Positions 8,315 to 18,859 are shown, counted from the first letter of the stretch. The stretch: 64,000 nt of DNA from Streptomyces sp. BHT-5-2 (GCF_019774615.1 NZ_CP081496.1:2728001-2792000); one strand, 5' to 3'. Numbers and translations: made by a program. The notes: generated from the letters alone by a model not told the origin.

Positions 8315-9322
8315 TCAGTCGCCCTCGCGTCGCTCACGGGTCGCCAGCAGCCGCCGCAGCGAGTCCAGCCGGGCCGGGTCGGCGTGCCCCTCGGCCACCC
8401 ACGCGTCCAGCGCGCAGTCCGGCTCGTCGTGGCTGCACGCCCGGGGGCACTCGCCGGTGCCGGGCTCCAGGTCCGGGAAGGCGTGGATGACCCGGGTCGG
8501 GTCGATGTGGGCCAGCCCGAAGGACCGCACGCCGGGGGTGTCGATGACCCAGCCGGCGTCGCCGGGCAGCGGCAGGGCGAGCGCCGAGGTGGTGGTGTGC
8601 CGGCCGCGGCCGGTGACCGCGTTGACATGGCCGGTGGCCCGGCGCCGCTCCGGCACCAGGGCGTTGACCAGGGTCGTCTTGCCCACCCCGGAGTGCCCCA
8701 CGAACGCCGTCATCCGGCCGGTCAGCTTCTCCCGGACCCGCTCGGCGGCGCTGCCGTCGGCGAGTTCCTCGCGGTTGGTGACGACGTACGGCACGCCGAG
8801 TGTGCCGTAGGACTCCAGCAGTGCGTCCGGCGCGGCCAGGTCGGACTTGGTGAGCACCAGCAGCGGGTCCAGCCCGGCGTCGTAGGCGGCGACCAGGCAG
8901 CGGTCGATCAGCCGGGGCCGCGGCTCGGGGTCGGCGAGCGCGGTGACGATGGCGAGCTGGTCGGCGTTGGCGACCACCACCCGCTCGTACGGGTCGGTGT
9001 CGTCGGCGGTCCGGCGCAGCGTGGAGCTGCGCGGCTCGACCCGGACTATCCGGGCCAGGGTGTCCTTGGCGCCGCTGAGGTCGCCGACGACGGCGACCCG
9101 GTCGCCGACCACCGCGCTCTTGCGGCCCAGCTCGCGGGCCTTCATCGCGGTGACCTTGCGGTCGTCGATCAGGCACGTCAGACGGCCCCGGTCGACGGTC
9201 AGGACCAGGCCCTCGCGGGCGTCCTCGTGCTTGGGGCGGATGTTCGTCCGCGGCCGGTTGCCCTTGCGGTTGGGCCGGACGCGGACGTCGTCCTCATCGG
9301 GGTTCTTGCCGTAGCGGCGCAT
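8315..9322 (-). CDS. rsgA: ribosome small-subunit GTPase RsgA
   Basis: A 335-residue circularly permuted GTPase that assists 30S maturation. The order of G motifs is LTKSDL (G4), GHSGVGKTTLVN (G1 P-loop), then VIDTPGVRSFGL (G3), which defines the permutation. An N-terminal OB-fold follows the basic start (RRYGKNPDEDDVRVRPNRKG) and a C-terminal zinc knuckle is seen as CPRACSH with a later Cys. It follows aroA by 13 bases on the same strand, so the two are almost surely co-transcribed. Confidence 0.95.
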   Translation of the reverse strand: MRRYGKNPDEDDVRVRPNRKGNRPRTNIRPKHEDAREGLVLTVDRGRLTCLIDDRKVTAMKARELGRKSAVVGDRVAVVGDLSGAKDTLARIVRVEPRSSTLRRTADDTDPYERVVVANADQLAIVTALADPEPRPRLIDRCLVAAYDAGLDPLLVLTKSDLAAPDALLESYGTLGVPYVVTNREELADGSAAERVREKLTGRMTAFVGHSGVGKTTLVNALVPERRRATGHVNAVTGRGRHTTTSALALPLPGDAGWVIDTPGVRSFGLAHIDPTRVIHAFPDLEPGTGECPRACSHDEPDCALDAWVAEGHADPARLDSLRRLLATRERREGD

Positions 9323-9335
9323 GGTGCGGTGGCCC

Positions 9336-10688
9336 TCAGACTCGCCGGGCGGCGGGGGACGCCGGATCGAGCATCTGCGTCCACAGCGCGGGGAAGTCGG
9401 GCAGGGTCTTGGCGGTGGTGGCGACGTTCTCCACCTCCACGCCCTCGACGGCCAGGCCGACGATCGCGGCGGCGGTGGCCAGCCGGTGGTCCTCGTAGGT
9501 GTGGAAGATCCCGCCGTGCAGCGGACGCGGCCGGATGTGCAGGCCGTCGGCGGTCTCGGTGACGTCGCCGCCGAGTTCGTTGAGCTCCTTGGTGAGGGCG
9601 GCCAGCCGGTCGGTCTCGTGCAGCCGCAGGTGCGCCACCCCGCGCAGCGTGGAGGGCGAGTCGGCGAGCGCGGCGACCGCGGCGATGCCCGGGGTCAGCT
9701 CGCCGACCTCGCCGAGGTCGACGTCGATGCCGTGGATCCGGCCGCTGCCGGTGAGGGTCAGGCCGTCCTCGGTCAGCTCGCAGGAGCCGCCCATGGCGGT
9801 GAAGATCTCGCGCAGTGCGTCGCCGGGCTGGGTGGTGTGCTCGGGCCAGTCCGGGATGGTGACCCGGCCGCCGGTGACCAGCGCCGCGGCCAGGAACGGC
9901 TGGGCGTTGGAGAGGTCCGGCTCGACGACCAGGTCACGGCCGAGCAGGGCGCCGGGGGTGACCCGCCAGACGTTCGGCTCGCCGCCCGCCTCGGGGGTGT
10001 CCACCTGGGCGCCGACGCTGCGCAGCATGTCGACGGTCATCCGGATGTGCGGCATCGAGGGCAGCGCCGCGCCGACGTGCCGGACCTCGACGCCTTGGTT
10101 GAAGCGCGGCGCGGACAGCAGCAGGGCGCTGACGAACTGGGAGGACGAGGAGGCGTCGATCTCCACCGCGCCGCCCTCCAGGGCGCCGCCGCCGAAGACC
10201 GTCATCGGCAGCGCGCCGCGGTTGTCGTCGTCGATCCGGGCGCCCAGGGCGCGCAGCGCGTCGATGACGCCGCCCAGCGGGCGCTCGTAGGAGCGCGGGT
10301 CGCCGTCGAAGCGGATCGGGCCGTCGGCGAGCGCGGCGACCGGCGGGAGGAAGCGCATGACCGTGCCGGCGTTGCCCACGTCGACGGTGGCCGGGCCGTG
10401 CAGGCCGGCGGGGATGATCCGCCACGCCTCGCCGCCGGAGGTGCCGGCGGAGCTGGAGGAGGCGGTCTCCTCGATGCCGACGCCCAGGGCGCGCAGCGCC
10501 TCGGCCATCAGCAGGGTGTCCCGGGAACGCAGCGGGCGGCGCAGCCAGCCCGGCTCGGAGGACAGGGCGGCCAGCACCAGGCCGCGGTTCGTGACCGATT
10601 TGGAGCCGGGCACGGTGACGGTCGCATCGACCGCCCCGGGAGCGACGGGGGCAGGCCACAGGGCAGGGAGGGCGGGGCTCTCGGTCAT
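9336..10688 (-). CDS. aroA: 3-phosphoshikimate 1-carboxyvinyltransferase (EPSP synthase)
   Basis: A 450-residue EPSP synthase, the sixth step of the shikimate pathway (shikimate-3-phosphate plus PEP). Family marks are [12 protein letters not shown] near the N-terminus, [27 protein letters not shown], and [18 protein letters not shown] near the C-terminus. Length is normal. It is first in a short operon with rsgA. Cytoplasmic. Confidence 0.96.
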   Translation of the reverse strand: MTESPALPALWPAPVAPGAVDATVTVPGSKSVTNRGLVLAALSSEPGWLRRPLRSRDTLLMAEALRALGVGIEETASSSSAGTSGGEAWRIIPAGLHGPATVDVGNAGTVMRFLPPVAALADGPIRFDGDPRSYERPLGGVIDALRALGARIDDDNRGALPMTVFGGGALEGGAVEIDASSSSQFVSALLLSAPRFNQGVEVRHVGAALPSMPHIRMTVDMLRSVGAQVDTPEAGGEPNVWRVTPGALLGRDLVVEPDLSNAQPFLAAALVTGGRVTIPDWPEHTTQPGDALREIFTAMGGSCELTEDGLTLTGSGRIHGIDVDLGEVGELTPGIAAVAALADSPSTLRGVAHLRLHETDRLAALTKELNELGGDVTETADGLHIRPRPLHGGIFHTYEDHRLATAAAIVGLAVEGVEVENVATTAKTLPDFPALWTQMLDPASPAARRV

Positions 10689-10863
10689 GCCCTTACTTTA
10701 ATGGCTGGACAAGGGTGCCGATCTTGATCAAAAGCGGCGCAACCTGTGCGAAACACGGCTCTCGTGGTGCAACCGCAGGCAGCGGGCCTCTCGGGGGCAA
10801 CAGTGGCCACACCGACATACGGAATGTGGGTTACCAGATGCCGTCGGCCCGGACATCCGCTCC

Positions 10864-11577
10864 TCATATGCCGAGCAGCCAGCGACCGCCGCCCATCAGG
10901 GAGCACACCGTCACCACATGGAAGAAGCCGAGCCAGACACCGGCCGGGACATGGGTGAGCCGCGCGAGCTGGTCCGGGTCGGAATCCGCAGCCCCGCCGC
11001 GCCGCCGCTTCCCCTGGAGTTCGAACGGCGGCCGCACCCCGCCCAGCAGCAGGAACCACACCACCGCGTACGCGAACCCGGCCTGCACCTCGGGCGCCGT
11101 CAGCCACGACACCAGGAGGAAGGTGCCGCCCGCCAGCACGACGGTGAGCACGCCGTAGGCGTTGCGGATCATCACCAGCATCGCCAGCAGCAGCGCGGTG
11201 GCCCCCCACAGCAGGGCCGTGGTGTGCCCGGCGGCCAGCAGCGCGGCGCCCGCCAGACCCAGCAGCGAGGGGGCGAGATAGCCGGCCGCGGCGGTCAGGA
11301 TCATGCCCGGGCCGTGCGGTTTGCCGCGTGAGACGGTCAGCCCCGAGGTGTCCGAGTGCAGCCGGATGCCGTCCAGGCGGCGGCCGGTCAGCAGGGCGAT
11401 CAGCCCGTGGCCGCCCTCGTGCGCGATGGTGACCGCGTTCCGCGACAGCCGCCAGGCGGTGTGCGGGACGACCGCGCCCAGGGCCAGTACGCCGGTGACG
11501 ATCACCAGCCAGAGCGAGGGACCGGGCTGGGGCGAGAAGATCCGGTCCCAGACGTCGGTGTAGTGGTGGGCGTCCAT
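10864..11577 (-). CDS. M50-type membrane metalloprotease-like protein
   Basis: A 237-residue membrane protein with the zinc-protease motif HEGGH (residues 53-57) at the end of the first hydrophobic region, then five to six further hydrophobic segments. This matches the M50B-like family annotated in actinobacteria; natural substrates are unknown. The start at 11577 is preceded by GGAG. Its promoter region is shared with the divergent SRAP gene (44 bases between starts). The second metal-ligand Asp expected in site-2 proteases is not evident, so activity is not certain. Confidence 0.75.
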   Translation of the reverse strand: MDAHHYTDVWDRIFSPQPGPSLWLVIVTGVLALGAVVPHTAWRLSRNAVTIAHEGGHGLIALLTGRRLDGIRLHSDTSGLTVSRGKPHGPGMILTAAAGYLAPSLLGLAGAALLAAGHTTALLWGATALLLAMLVMIRNAYGVLTVVLAGGTFLLVSWLTAPEVQAGFAYAVVWFLLLGGVRPPFELQGKRRRGGAADSDPDQLARLTHVPAGVWLGFFHVVTVCSLMGGGRWLLGI

Positions 11578-11620
11578 GCTCTCCGCGTCTCCCTTCGGCG
11601 TGCATGGCAGTGTGGCATGC

Positions 11621-12451
11621 ATGTGCGGTAGGTATGCAGCGAGCCGACAGGCCGAGGAACTGGTGGGGACCTTCGGCGTCGGGCATTGGGAGCCGACCGA
11701 GACGCTGGCGCCCAGTTGGAACATCGCCCCGACCGACAACGTCCGGGTGGTGCTGGAACGTCCCCTCAAGGGCGCGGGCGCCGCCGCCTTCCCGCCCGGC
11801 CCGGTGCGCCAGCTGCGGACGCTCAAGTGGGGCCTGGTCCCGTCGTGGGCGAAGTCGCCCGAGGGCGCCGCACGGATGATCAACGCCCGGTCCGAGACGG
11901 TGCACGAGAAGCCGTCCTTCCGGCAGGCTTTCGGGGCCCGCCGCTGCCTGATCCCCGGGGACGGCTACTTCGAGTGGGTCACCGGGGCCGACGAGCGGGA
12001 GCTGGAGGAGCAGGGCCGGAGGAAGCGGCCCCGCAAGCAGCCGTACTTCGTCACGCCCGCGGACGGCTCGGTGATGGCGATGGCCGGGCTCTACGAGTTC
12101 TGGCGGGACCGCACGCTGCCCGCCGACCACCCGCTGGCCTGGTGGGTGACCTGCACGGTCGTCACCACCGAGGCCGAGACCACCCCGCTTGCCGGGGCCG
12201 ACGGCGGCGAGGGCCCGCAGGCGCTCGCCGACATCCACCCGCGGATGCCGCTGGTACTGCCGCCGGACCGCTGGGACGCCTGGCTCGACCCGTCCCGCAC
12301 CGACCCCGACGAGCTCCGCGCGCTGCTGGCCCCGCCGCCGCCCGGGCTGATGCGGGCCTTCCCCGTCCCCACCGGTGTCAGCAACGTCCGCAACAACGGG
12401 CCGGAGCTGGTCACCGAACTCGACGGCCCCGAGGTCGGCACGCTGTTCTGA
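11621..12451 (+). CDS. SRAP (HMCES/YedK-type) DNA-protein crosslink protein
   Basis: A 276-residue SOS-response-associated peptidase family protein. The start is fixed by the invariant MCGRY: Cys2, exposed after Met removal, forms a thiazolidine crosslink with abasic sites in single-stranded DNA. Other conserved blocks are WNIAPT, WGLVPSWAK, NARSETVHEKPSF, GDGYFEW and the catalytic His in DIHPRMPLVLPP. The frame is open for 15 codons upstream, but only the ATG at 11621 exposes Cys2. Somewhat longer than the E. coli protein owing to charged inserts. Confidence 0.92.
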   Translation: MCGRYAASRQAEELVGTFGVGHWEPTETLAPSWNIAPTDNVRVVLERPLKGAGAAAFPPGPVRQLRTLKWGLVPSWAKSPEGAARMINARSETVHEKPSFRQAFGARRCLIPGDGYFEWVTGADERELEEQGRRKRPRKQPYFVTPADGSVMAMAGLYEFWRDRTLPADHPLAWWVTCTVVTTEAETTPLAGADGGEGPQALADIHPRMPLVLPPDRWDAWLDPSRTDPDELRALLAPPPPGLMRAFPVPTGVSNVRNNGPELVTELDGPEVGTLF

Positions 12452-12505
12452 CCGTCCGGGCGGGCCGCGCCGCCGCCCCCGGCCCGCCCCGGGCAGGATG
12501 GGCGT

Positions 12506-13153
12506 ATGAGTACGAGGGCGAACGAGAGCGAGACGGTCGCGACGCCGGCGGGCGACGCCCGGATCTCCTGGTACCGCGACGCCGAGCCGGCCCGGGCCGT
12601 GGTCGCCGTCAGCCACGGCGCGGGCGGCGGCATCGAGGCCCGCGACCTGCGGGCCCTGGCGGCGGCGCTGCCGGCCCGCGGCTACACCGTGGCGCTGGTC
12701 GAGCAGCCGTGGCGGGTCGCCGGCCGGAAGCTGGCGCCCGCTCCGAAGACGCTGGACGCCGGGTGGACCGCGCTCTGGCCGGCGCTGGAGAAGCCCGGCC
12801 TGCCGGTGGTCGCGGGCGGCCGGAGCGCCGGTGCCCGGGTGGCCTGCCGGACCGCGCGCGAGCTGGGCGCGCACGCCGTGCTCGCGCTGAGCTTCCCGCT
12901 GCACCCGCCGGGGAAGCCGGAGAAGTCCCGGGCCGAGGAGCTGACCGGCGCCGGGGTGCCGACCCTGGTCGTCCAGGGCGGGCGGGACCCGTTCGGGCGG
13001 CCGGCGGAGTTCCCCGCGGGCACCGAGCTCACCGAGGTGGCCCACGGCGACCACGGCTTCGCGGTGCCGAAGTCGGCGGGGGTGACGGAGGCGGAGTCGA
13101 TGGCGGCGCTCACCGAAGCGGTGGCGGCGTGGCTGGACGGGATGTTCGGCTGA
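12506..13153 (+). CDS. alpha/beta hydrolase (Tex30/KANL3-like)
   Basis: A 215-residue alpha/beta hydrolase. The oxyanion loop is VSHGAGGG, the nucleophile elbow is GGRSAGA, the acid is in VVQGGRDPFG and the histidine is in HGDHGF, so the full Ser-Asp-His triad is present. Related proteins are annotated as dienelactone-hydrolase-like or Tex30. Substrate is unknown. It starts 54 bases after the SRAP gene and may be co-transcribed with it. Confidence 0.8.
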   Translation: MSTRANESETVATPAGDARISWYRDAEPARAVVAVSHGAGGGIEARDLRALAAALPARGYTVALVEQPWRVAGRKLAPAPKTLDAGWTALWPALEKPGLPVVAGGRSAGARVACRTARELGAHAVLALSFPLHPPGKPEKSRAEELTGAGVPTLVVQGGRDPFGRPAEFPAGTELTEVAHGDHGFAVPKSAGVTEAESMAALTEAVAAWLDGMFG

Positions 13154-13225
13154 CGGCACCGAGGGTTCCCGCGCGGGGCCCGGACGCGCGCCGCTCCGGC
13201 GCGCGCGGAAATGGCCTGCCCGGCC

Positions 13226-13254
13226 GGGAATGATCCGGAGCGGCGCCGCTGTTG
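13226..13254 (+). promoter_or_regulatory. sigma-R-type promoter upstream of sigR (p2)
   Basis: GGGAAT at 13226-13231 and GTTG at 13251-13254 are 19 bases apart, matching the known sigma-R consensus GGAAT-N18/19-GTT. In S. coelicolor sigR is autoregulated from such a promoter (p2), which also makes the long unstable sigma-R' form. Position here, about 60 bases before the sigma-R' start codon, fits that model. Confidence 0.8.
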
Positions 13255-13479
13255 TGCCAGGCGAAGGCAGTGGAGTACAGCCAGCGCGCATGAGGAATGG
13301 GAGTCCGCCGCATGGGAATCGCTTGCCCGGCCCGCCCGGCCGCCGACCTGCAGTGGCCGCAGATGCACGGGACGCAGTCGGCCCTGGCTGGAGCGGCGGT
13401 GGCACCGGATCGTCGTCTATTCTCCGAATCGAGAGGGACCGCGGCGGCAGCCGCGGGATCCGCCACGGTGTTGGAGGAG

Positions 13480-14177
<698 letters not shown>

Positions 14178-14181
<4 letters not shown>

Positions 14182-14570
14182 GCTGCGGAGAGCCGCACGA
14201 GAAGGACTGCTCAGAGGTCCTTGACCACCTTTACGAGTACCTCGACCGGGAGATGCCGGCCGGGGAGTGCGCCGAGTTCCAGGTCCATCTCGACGAGTGC
14301 TCGCCGTGCCTGGAGAAGTACGGCCTGGAGCAGGCCGTCAAGAAGCTCGTCAAGCGCTGCTGCGGACACGACGACGTGCCCACGGACCTCCGGTCCAAGG
14401 TCATGGGCCGGATCGAGCTGATCCGGGCCGGCGAGACCGTGCCCGAGGTGAGCGTCCTGGACCAGGCCCGGCACGAACAGGCCCAGCGGGAGCGGGCGGC
14501 GGACGCCCGGGACGCCGCCGCTGCGCCCTCCGAGGCCGGCGCGGCCGACAACACCGCGCACGCCGAGTAG
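14178..14570 (+). CDS. rsrA: redox-sensing zinc anti-sigma factor RsrA
   Basis: A 130-residue ZAS-family anti-sigma. Zinc ligands Cys11, His37, Cys41 and Cys44 (HLDECSPC) are at exactly the positions known in S. coelicolor RsrA, and the other cysteines Cys3, Cys31, Cys61 and Cys62 are also present. Oxidation forms a disulfide involving Cys11 and Cys44, releases zinc and frees SigR. Translation is coupled to sigR by an ATGA overlap, securing stoichiometric synthesis. The C-terminus is longer than the usual ~105 residues, with an alanine-rich, charged tail. Confidence 0.96.
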
Positions 14571-14574
14571 CAGC

Positions 14575-14598
14575 CCGCACGGCGCCGTCTCCGTGCGG
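14575..14598 (+). terminator. short hairpin after rsrA
   Basis: An 8-bp perfect stem (CCGCACGG with CCGTGCGG) around an 8-nt loop, five bases after the rsrA stop. No U tract. Confidence 0.5.
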
Positions 14599-14815
14599 CG
14601 GCTCGCCCATGCGTCGAACGGGCGTGCAGTTCTCTCACTCCTCAGGGTGAGGGGCGGGGCGATCCGCCCCGCTCCATCCGCCGATGGGTCTCCTCCGGCG
14701 CCCCGGCCCCTCTATTCTCGCCGGACCCCCGTGGTGCGCGGCCTCCCGCCGTGCCGGCGGGTGCGTCGGCCGGGGGCACCTCCCGGCGTCGGCCGGGGAG
14801 GGCGAGGAGGGCGCG

Positions 14816-16219
14816 ATGCGGGAACTTCCGGCGGCCGCACGGCTGTTCATCGGCTGTGCCGCCCTGGCCGCGGCGCTCTGCGCGGCCCCCGCGGTCCGGC
14901 TCGGCGCCGCCGTCCCGTGGACCGGCACGCTGGCCCTCGGCGCGCTCCACGGCCTGTGCGAGCGGATGCGCCGCTGCCCGCTGACCGACGGCCCCGCACG
15001 GCACGACACCGGCCCCGACACCGAGCCAGGGACGTTCCCCCCGGGCTGGGCCACCCCCGTCGTCCTCGCCGGATCCTTCCTGCTGCCGCCGCCGCTGGCC
15101 GCCCTGGCCGCCGTACCGGGCGCCCTGCTCGCCCCGGCCGCCCGGCCCTGGCCGGCCGCCCGCCGGGTCTGGCACACCGCCGAACTCGCCCTCGCCGCCT
15201 GGACGGCCGCCGAGGTCTTCGGGGCCGTCGGCCCCGCCGCACCGGCCGCGGCCGCCTTCCCGGAGCTGCTGGTGCCGGCGCTGACCGCGGCCGGTGCCTT
15301 CTGCGCCGTGCTGATCGGGCTCCGCGGCGGGGTGCTGGTCCTGGCCGAGCGGCATCCGCCGCGCACCGCCTGGCGCGGCCCGGCGACCCGGCTGCCGGTG
15401 CCGCACCTCGCCCACGGGCTGACCGGGCTGATGATGGCGGTGCTCTGGCACAGCGCGTACGGGCCGCCGGCGGCGCTGCTGGTGCTGCTGCCGGTGCACC
15501 TGTCCTGCTGGGCGTCCGCGCAGTACCAACGCGAGCGCGCCGCGCACCAGGCCACCGTCCGCGCCCTCGTGCAGGCCGTCGACATCAAGGACCGCTACAC
15601 CCGCGGGCACAGTGAACGGGTCGGCCGGGCCTCGGTGCTGATCGCCCGGGAACTGGGCATGGCCGAGGACCGGCTGGAGGTGCTGCGGTTCGCCGGGATC
15701 CTGCACGACGTCGGCAAACTCGGCGTCCCCACCCGGGTGTTGCGCAAGGACGGGCCGCTGACCCCGGAGGAGCGCCGGATCATCGAGCTGCACCCCGAGT
15801 ACGGCCACGAGATCGTCCGCGGCATCGGCTTCCTGGGCGAGGCGCGGGCGGCGATCCTCCACCACCACGAGCGGATGGACGGCAGCGGCTACCCCTACGG
15901 CCTGACGGCCTATCAAATTCCCGAGTGCGCACGGGTGGTGGCGGTCGCCGACGCCTTCGACGCGATGACCTCCACCCGCTCCTACCGGCGCGCCCGCCCG
16001 GTCCCCGCCGCGGTCGCCGAGCTCCGCCGGTGCGCCGGGACGCAGTTCGACCCGCGGATGGTCCGGGCGCTGGCCGCCGCCCTCGACCGGCACGGCTGGC
16101 GGCCGGAGCAGGTGACCGCGGGGGAGGAGCGGGCGCCGGACCCGGCCCCGGCGGGGCGCCGAAACGTCCCTCCGGCCCGGGCCCACCGGCCGGGCGCGGG
16201 CCGCGGCGCCGCCCGATGA
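14816..16219 (+). CDS. membrane HD-GYP-domain phosphodiesterase-like protein
   Basis: A 467-residue protein with five to six hydrophobic segments in residues 1-230 and a C-terminal HD-GYP domain. The domain has HSERV, the HD pair His297-Asp298 in ILHDVGKLG, HPEYGHEIV, and HHHERMDGSGYPYGL, so metal ligands and the GYP signature are intact. Such domains hydrolyse cyclic di-GMP, a developmental signal in Streptomyces; activity is inferred from the motifs. GAGGAGG lies 6 bases before the ATG at 14816; the frame is open further upstream but without a ribosome site. It is coupled by ATGA to the next gene, a degenerate paralogue. Confidence 0.85.
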   Translation: MRELPAAARLFIGCAALAAALCAAPAVRLGAAVPWTGTLALGALHGLCERMRRCPLTDGPARHDTGPDTEPGTFPPGWATPVVLAGSFLLPPPLAALAAVPGALLAPAARPWPAARRVWHTAELALAAWTAAEVFGAVGPAAPAAAAFPELLVPALTAAGAFCAVLIGLRGGVLVLAERHPPRTAWRGPATRLPVPHLAHGLTGLMMAVLWHSAYGPPAALLVLLPVHLSCWASAQYQRERAAHQATVRALVQAVDIKDRYTRGHSERVGRASVLIARELGMAEDRLEVLRFAGILHDVGKLGVPTRVLRKDGPLTPEERRIIELHPEYGHEIVRGIGFLGEARAAILHHHERMDGSGYPYGLTAYQIPECARVVAVADAFDAMTSTRSYRRARPVPAAVAELRRCAGTQFDPRMVRALAAALDRHGWRPEQVTAGEERAPDPAPAGRRNVPPARAHRPGAGRGAAR

Positions 16220-17526
16220 GCCGCCGCGCGACCGCCTGGGTGCACGGGCCGGCCGCCGTACTGGCCTGCTGGAGCCTCGGCCACACCCTGTGGCACGGGC
16301 TCGCCGCACCGCGCACCGCGCTGGCCTTCGGGGTGCTGATCGCGGCCGGTGAGGCGGTGCGCCGGATCCCCGTCCGCCCGGCCGCCGCCCGGCCCGACCG
16401 GCATCCCGCCGCGCGCCTCCCGCGCGCCCCCGACGCCGCGGCGCCGGGCCCCGGCCCGCGGGAGGGCGCACCGCTCGGCGCCGCCGGGGCGCTCGGTTAC
16501 GCGCTGCTCGACGCGGCCGGCGGCCGCCCGGCCGCGCACGGGGTCCCGCAGACCGTGGCCGTGGTGGTGGCCGCCGGGCTCGTCGGACTGGTCCCGTATC
16601 TGGCGCGCGGCGGCGGGCCGGCGTGGGACCCGCTGGCCCGCCGGGTGCTGACCGTCGGCTTCGCCGCCACCTGCTGCCAACCCCTGTGCCACACCGGCGC
16701 CTTGCGCGCCTGGGGGGCGGACGGCCCGCTCCGCCCGCTCTGCCTGGCCGTCCTGCTGGCGCTCGCCGCGCTGTGCGACGCGGTGCTGGCGGCCGCGCTG
16801 GCGCGGGCCCGTACCGGCTGGCCGTACGGGCCGCTGCTGCGCGACGAGTTGCGGGCGCTGTCCGGCATCGGCACCGCCATCTGCGCCACCGGCGTGGTGA
16901 TCGCGCTGGCCGTCGCCGCCGCCGGGCTGTGGGCGCTGCCGGTGTTCTGCCTGCCGCTGCTGCTCACCCAGATCGCCTTCCGCCGGTACGCGGCGGTGCG
17001 CGCCACCTACCGCCAGACCATCGCCTCGCTGGCCCGCGCCACCGAGATCGCCGGCTGCACCCCGCCCGGCCACGCCCGCCGGGTCGCCGCGCTCAGCCGC
17101 GAGGTCGGCCGTGAACTCGGCCTCGGCGGACCGGACTTGGACGTCCTGGAACACGCCGCCCTGATGCACGACATCGGCCAGCTCTCGCTCGTCGACCCGG
17201 TGCCGGACGGCGCCACCGCCCCGCTGCCGCCCGCCGAACAGCGCCGGATCGCGCTGCTGGGCGGCGCCGTGGCCCGGCAGACCGGTGCCCCGCCGGAGGT
17301 CGCGGTGATCGTCGAGCGGCAGGCCGACCCGTACCGCGAGCAGCCGGTCACCGCCCGTATCGTCCGCACCGTCAACGCCTACGACGACCTGGTGGCGGGC
17401 GCCGCCGGGCCCGCCGGGCGGCTGCGCGCCCTGGAACGGCTGCGGCTGGCCACCGCCCGGGACCACGAGCCCGCGGTCGTCGCGGCGCTCGCCCGGGTGC
17501 TGGCGCGCGGCGGCCGGGCCGGCTGA
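16216..17526 (+). CDS. membrane HD-domain protein, degenerate HD-GYP paralogue
   Basis: A 436-residue protein built like its upstream neighbour: about six hydrophobic segments, then an HD domain. The HD pair survives in LMHDIGQLSL, but the second half is altered: the HHE and GYP blocks are replaced by VIVERQADPYREQPVTARI. Cyclic di-GMP hydrolysis is therefore unlikely, and a sensory or partner role for the active neighbour is plausible. The ATG at 16216 overlaps the upstream stop, so translation is coupled. The two probably arose by duplication. Confidence in membrane HD architecture is good; function is not known. Confidence 0.75.
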   Translation: MSRRATAWVHGPAAVLACWSLGHTLWHGLAAPRTALAFGVLIAAGEAVRRIPVRPAAARPDRHPAARLPRAPDAAAPGPGPREGAPLGAAGALGYALLDAAGGRPAAHGVPQTVAVVVAAGLVGLVPYLARGGGPAWDPLARRVLTVGFAATCCQPLCHTGALRAWGADGPLRPLCLAVLLALAALCDAVLAAALARARTGWPYGPLLRDELRALSGIGTAICATGVVIALAVAAAGLWALPVFCLPLLLTQIAFRRYAAVRATYRQTIASLARATEIAGCTPPGHARRVAALSREVGRELGLGGPDLDVLEHAALMHDIGQLSLVDPVPDGATAPLPPAEQRRIALLGGAVARQTGAPPEVAVIVERQADPYREQPVTARIVRTVNAYDDLVAGAAGPAGRLRALERLRLATARDHEPAVVAALARVLARGGRAG

Positions 17527-17720
17527 TCGCAAGCGGTGTGCGCGCCGGGGCGCGGAACGGCTTCGCACGCCCCGGTACAAGCTCCGCACACCTTCGCCGC
17601 CCGGCGTTCCCGGCCCGTCCACCGCCCGGGAACCCATGGGTAATGAGCGCCCCACGAGATGGGCATGGTTGGATGCGAAGGTAGCCCCCTGAAGGGGGGT
17701 TCAGGGGGTCGGCGCAGGGC
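17527..17720 (+). other. intergenic region with G-loop hairpin
   Basis: No convincing gene is seen between 17527 and 17720. At 17685-17708 there is a perfect 9-bp stem (CCCCCTGAA with TTCAGGGGG) closing a loop of six Gs. It lies just before a small reading frame and could be a leader structure or the terminator of the HD gene pair. Confidence 0.5.
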
Positions 17721-17864
17721 ATGAGCCGCACGGGGGCGCAGCACACCGGGCTGAACTCGACGGCAATCTGTGGCAGGTTGTCGAGTGGGCCCCCAGAAGG
17801 CCCCGGGCGCCGCCCGGGACACCTCCGGAGTGGCACAAGAGCAACCAGCAGGCGGGAATCGTGA
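17721..17864 (+). CDS. possible 47-residue leader ORF coupled to the TPR gene
   Basis: An ATG at 17721 opens 47 codons (MSRTGAQHTGLNSTAICGRL...) ending in a TGA that overlaps the GTG start of the next gene (GTGA). Composition is basic and glycine/serine-rich with no recognised domain. The coupled overlap suggests that its translation could set that of the TPR protein; no clear ribosome site is visible, so it may not be real. Confidence 0.35.
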   Translation: MSRTGAQHTGLNSTAICGRLSSGPPEGPGRRPGHLRSGTRATSRRES

Positions 17865-18859
17865 AGATCTTCGGCAAGGTACGGCACCGGCCCTCCGCCT
17901 CGTGGCGGCAGGCGACCGACCGCGCTTTCACGCTGATCGGCGACGGCCGTTACGAGGACGCCGGGGCGCTGCTGACCCGCGCGGCGGACATGGAGCCCTG
18001 GCTGTCGGAGTCCTGGTTCAACCTCGCGCTGCTGCACAAGTTCCGGCACGACTGGGAGCAGGCCCGGGCCGCCGGACTGCGCGCGGTGGCACTGCTGGAC
18101 CGCGAGGCCGGGGCCCCCGACTGGTGGAACGTCGGCATCGCCGCCACCGCCCTCCAGGACTGGCCGCTGGCCCGCCGTGCCTGGCAGGCGTACGGCCTGA
18201 AGGTCCCCGGCGAGGGCTCGCCCAACGGGGAGCCGCTGGGCATGGCGCTGGGCAGCGCCGCGGTCCGGCTCTCGCCCGAGGGCGAGGCCGAGGTGGTCTG
18301 GGGCCGCCGGCTGGACCCGGCCCGGATCGAGGTGCTCTCCATCCCGCTGCCGTCCTCCGGGCGGCGCTGGGGCGAGGTGGTGCTGCACGACGGCGTCCCG
18401 CACGGCGAGCGGACCACCACCGGCGTCGGCGGCGAGACCCGGACGTTCCCGGTCTTCGACGAGATCGAGCTGTGGGCGCCCTCGCCGGTGCCCACCTGGG
18501 TGGTGCTGCTGGAGGCCGCCACCGAGGCCGACCGGGACGCGCTGGAGCAGCTGGCGGCCGACGCCGGTTTCGCCGCGGAGGACTGGTCGTCGTCGGTGCG
18601 GCTGCTGTGCCGGACGTGCTCGGAGAGCCGGATGCCCAGCGACGAGGGCGACGGCGAGCACCTGGACCCGCACGACCACAGCGAGCCGGGCCACCCCGGC
18701 CCGCTGGGCCACCGCACCGCCGGCTCCGGCTCGCTCTGGGTGCCCGAGCGCGAGTGCGGCATCGCGGCGCCCGCGGCCCTGGTGCGCGGCCTGCTGGACG
18801 GCTGGGTCGCGGACAGCCCGGACACCCGCGAATGGCGCGATCTCGAAGAGGTCTGCTGA
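17861..18859 (+). CDS. TPR-containing hypothetical protein
   Basis: A 332-residue soluble protein. Residues 15-110 contain about three TPR-like helix pairs ([51 protein letters not shown]). The rest is a mixed alpha/beta region that includes a Cys pair (CRTCSE) and a His/Asp-rich loop (residues 262-280). The GTG at 17861 gives the conserved [15 protein letters not shown] start. No enzyme motif is recognised; conserved among streptomycetes from memory. Function unknown. Confidence 0.75.
   Translation: MKIFGKVRHRPSASWRQATDRAFTLIGDGRYEDAGALLTRAADMEPWLSESWFNLALLHKFRHDWEQARAAGLRAVALLDREAGAPDWWNVGIAATALQDWPLARRAWQAYGLKVPGEGSPNGEPLGMALGSAAVRLSPEGEAEVVWGRRLDPARIEVLSIPLPSSGRRWGEVVLHDGVPHGERTTTGVGGETRTFPVFDEIELWAPSPVPTWVVLLEAATEADRDALEQLAADAGFAAEDWSSSVRLLCRTCSESRMPSDEGDGEHLDPHDHSEPGHPGPLGHRTAGSGSLWVPERECGIAAPAALVRGLLDGWVADSPDTREWRDLEEVC

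Noticed and set aside
9321..10727. Long plus-strand frame opposite aroA
   Set aside because: Antisense shadow rich in G, V, R and D; aroA on the other strand has all catalytic motifs.
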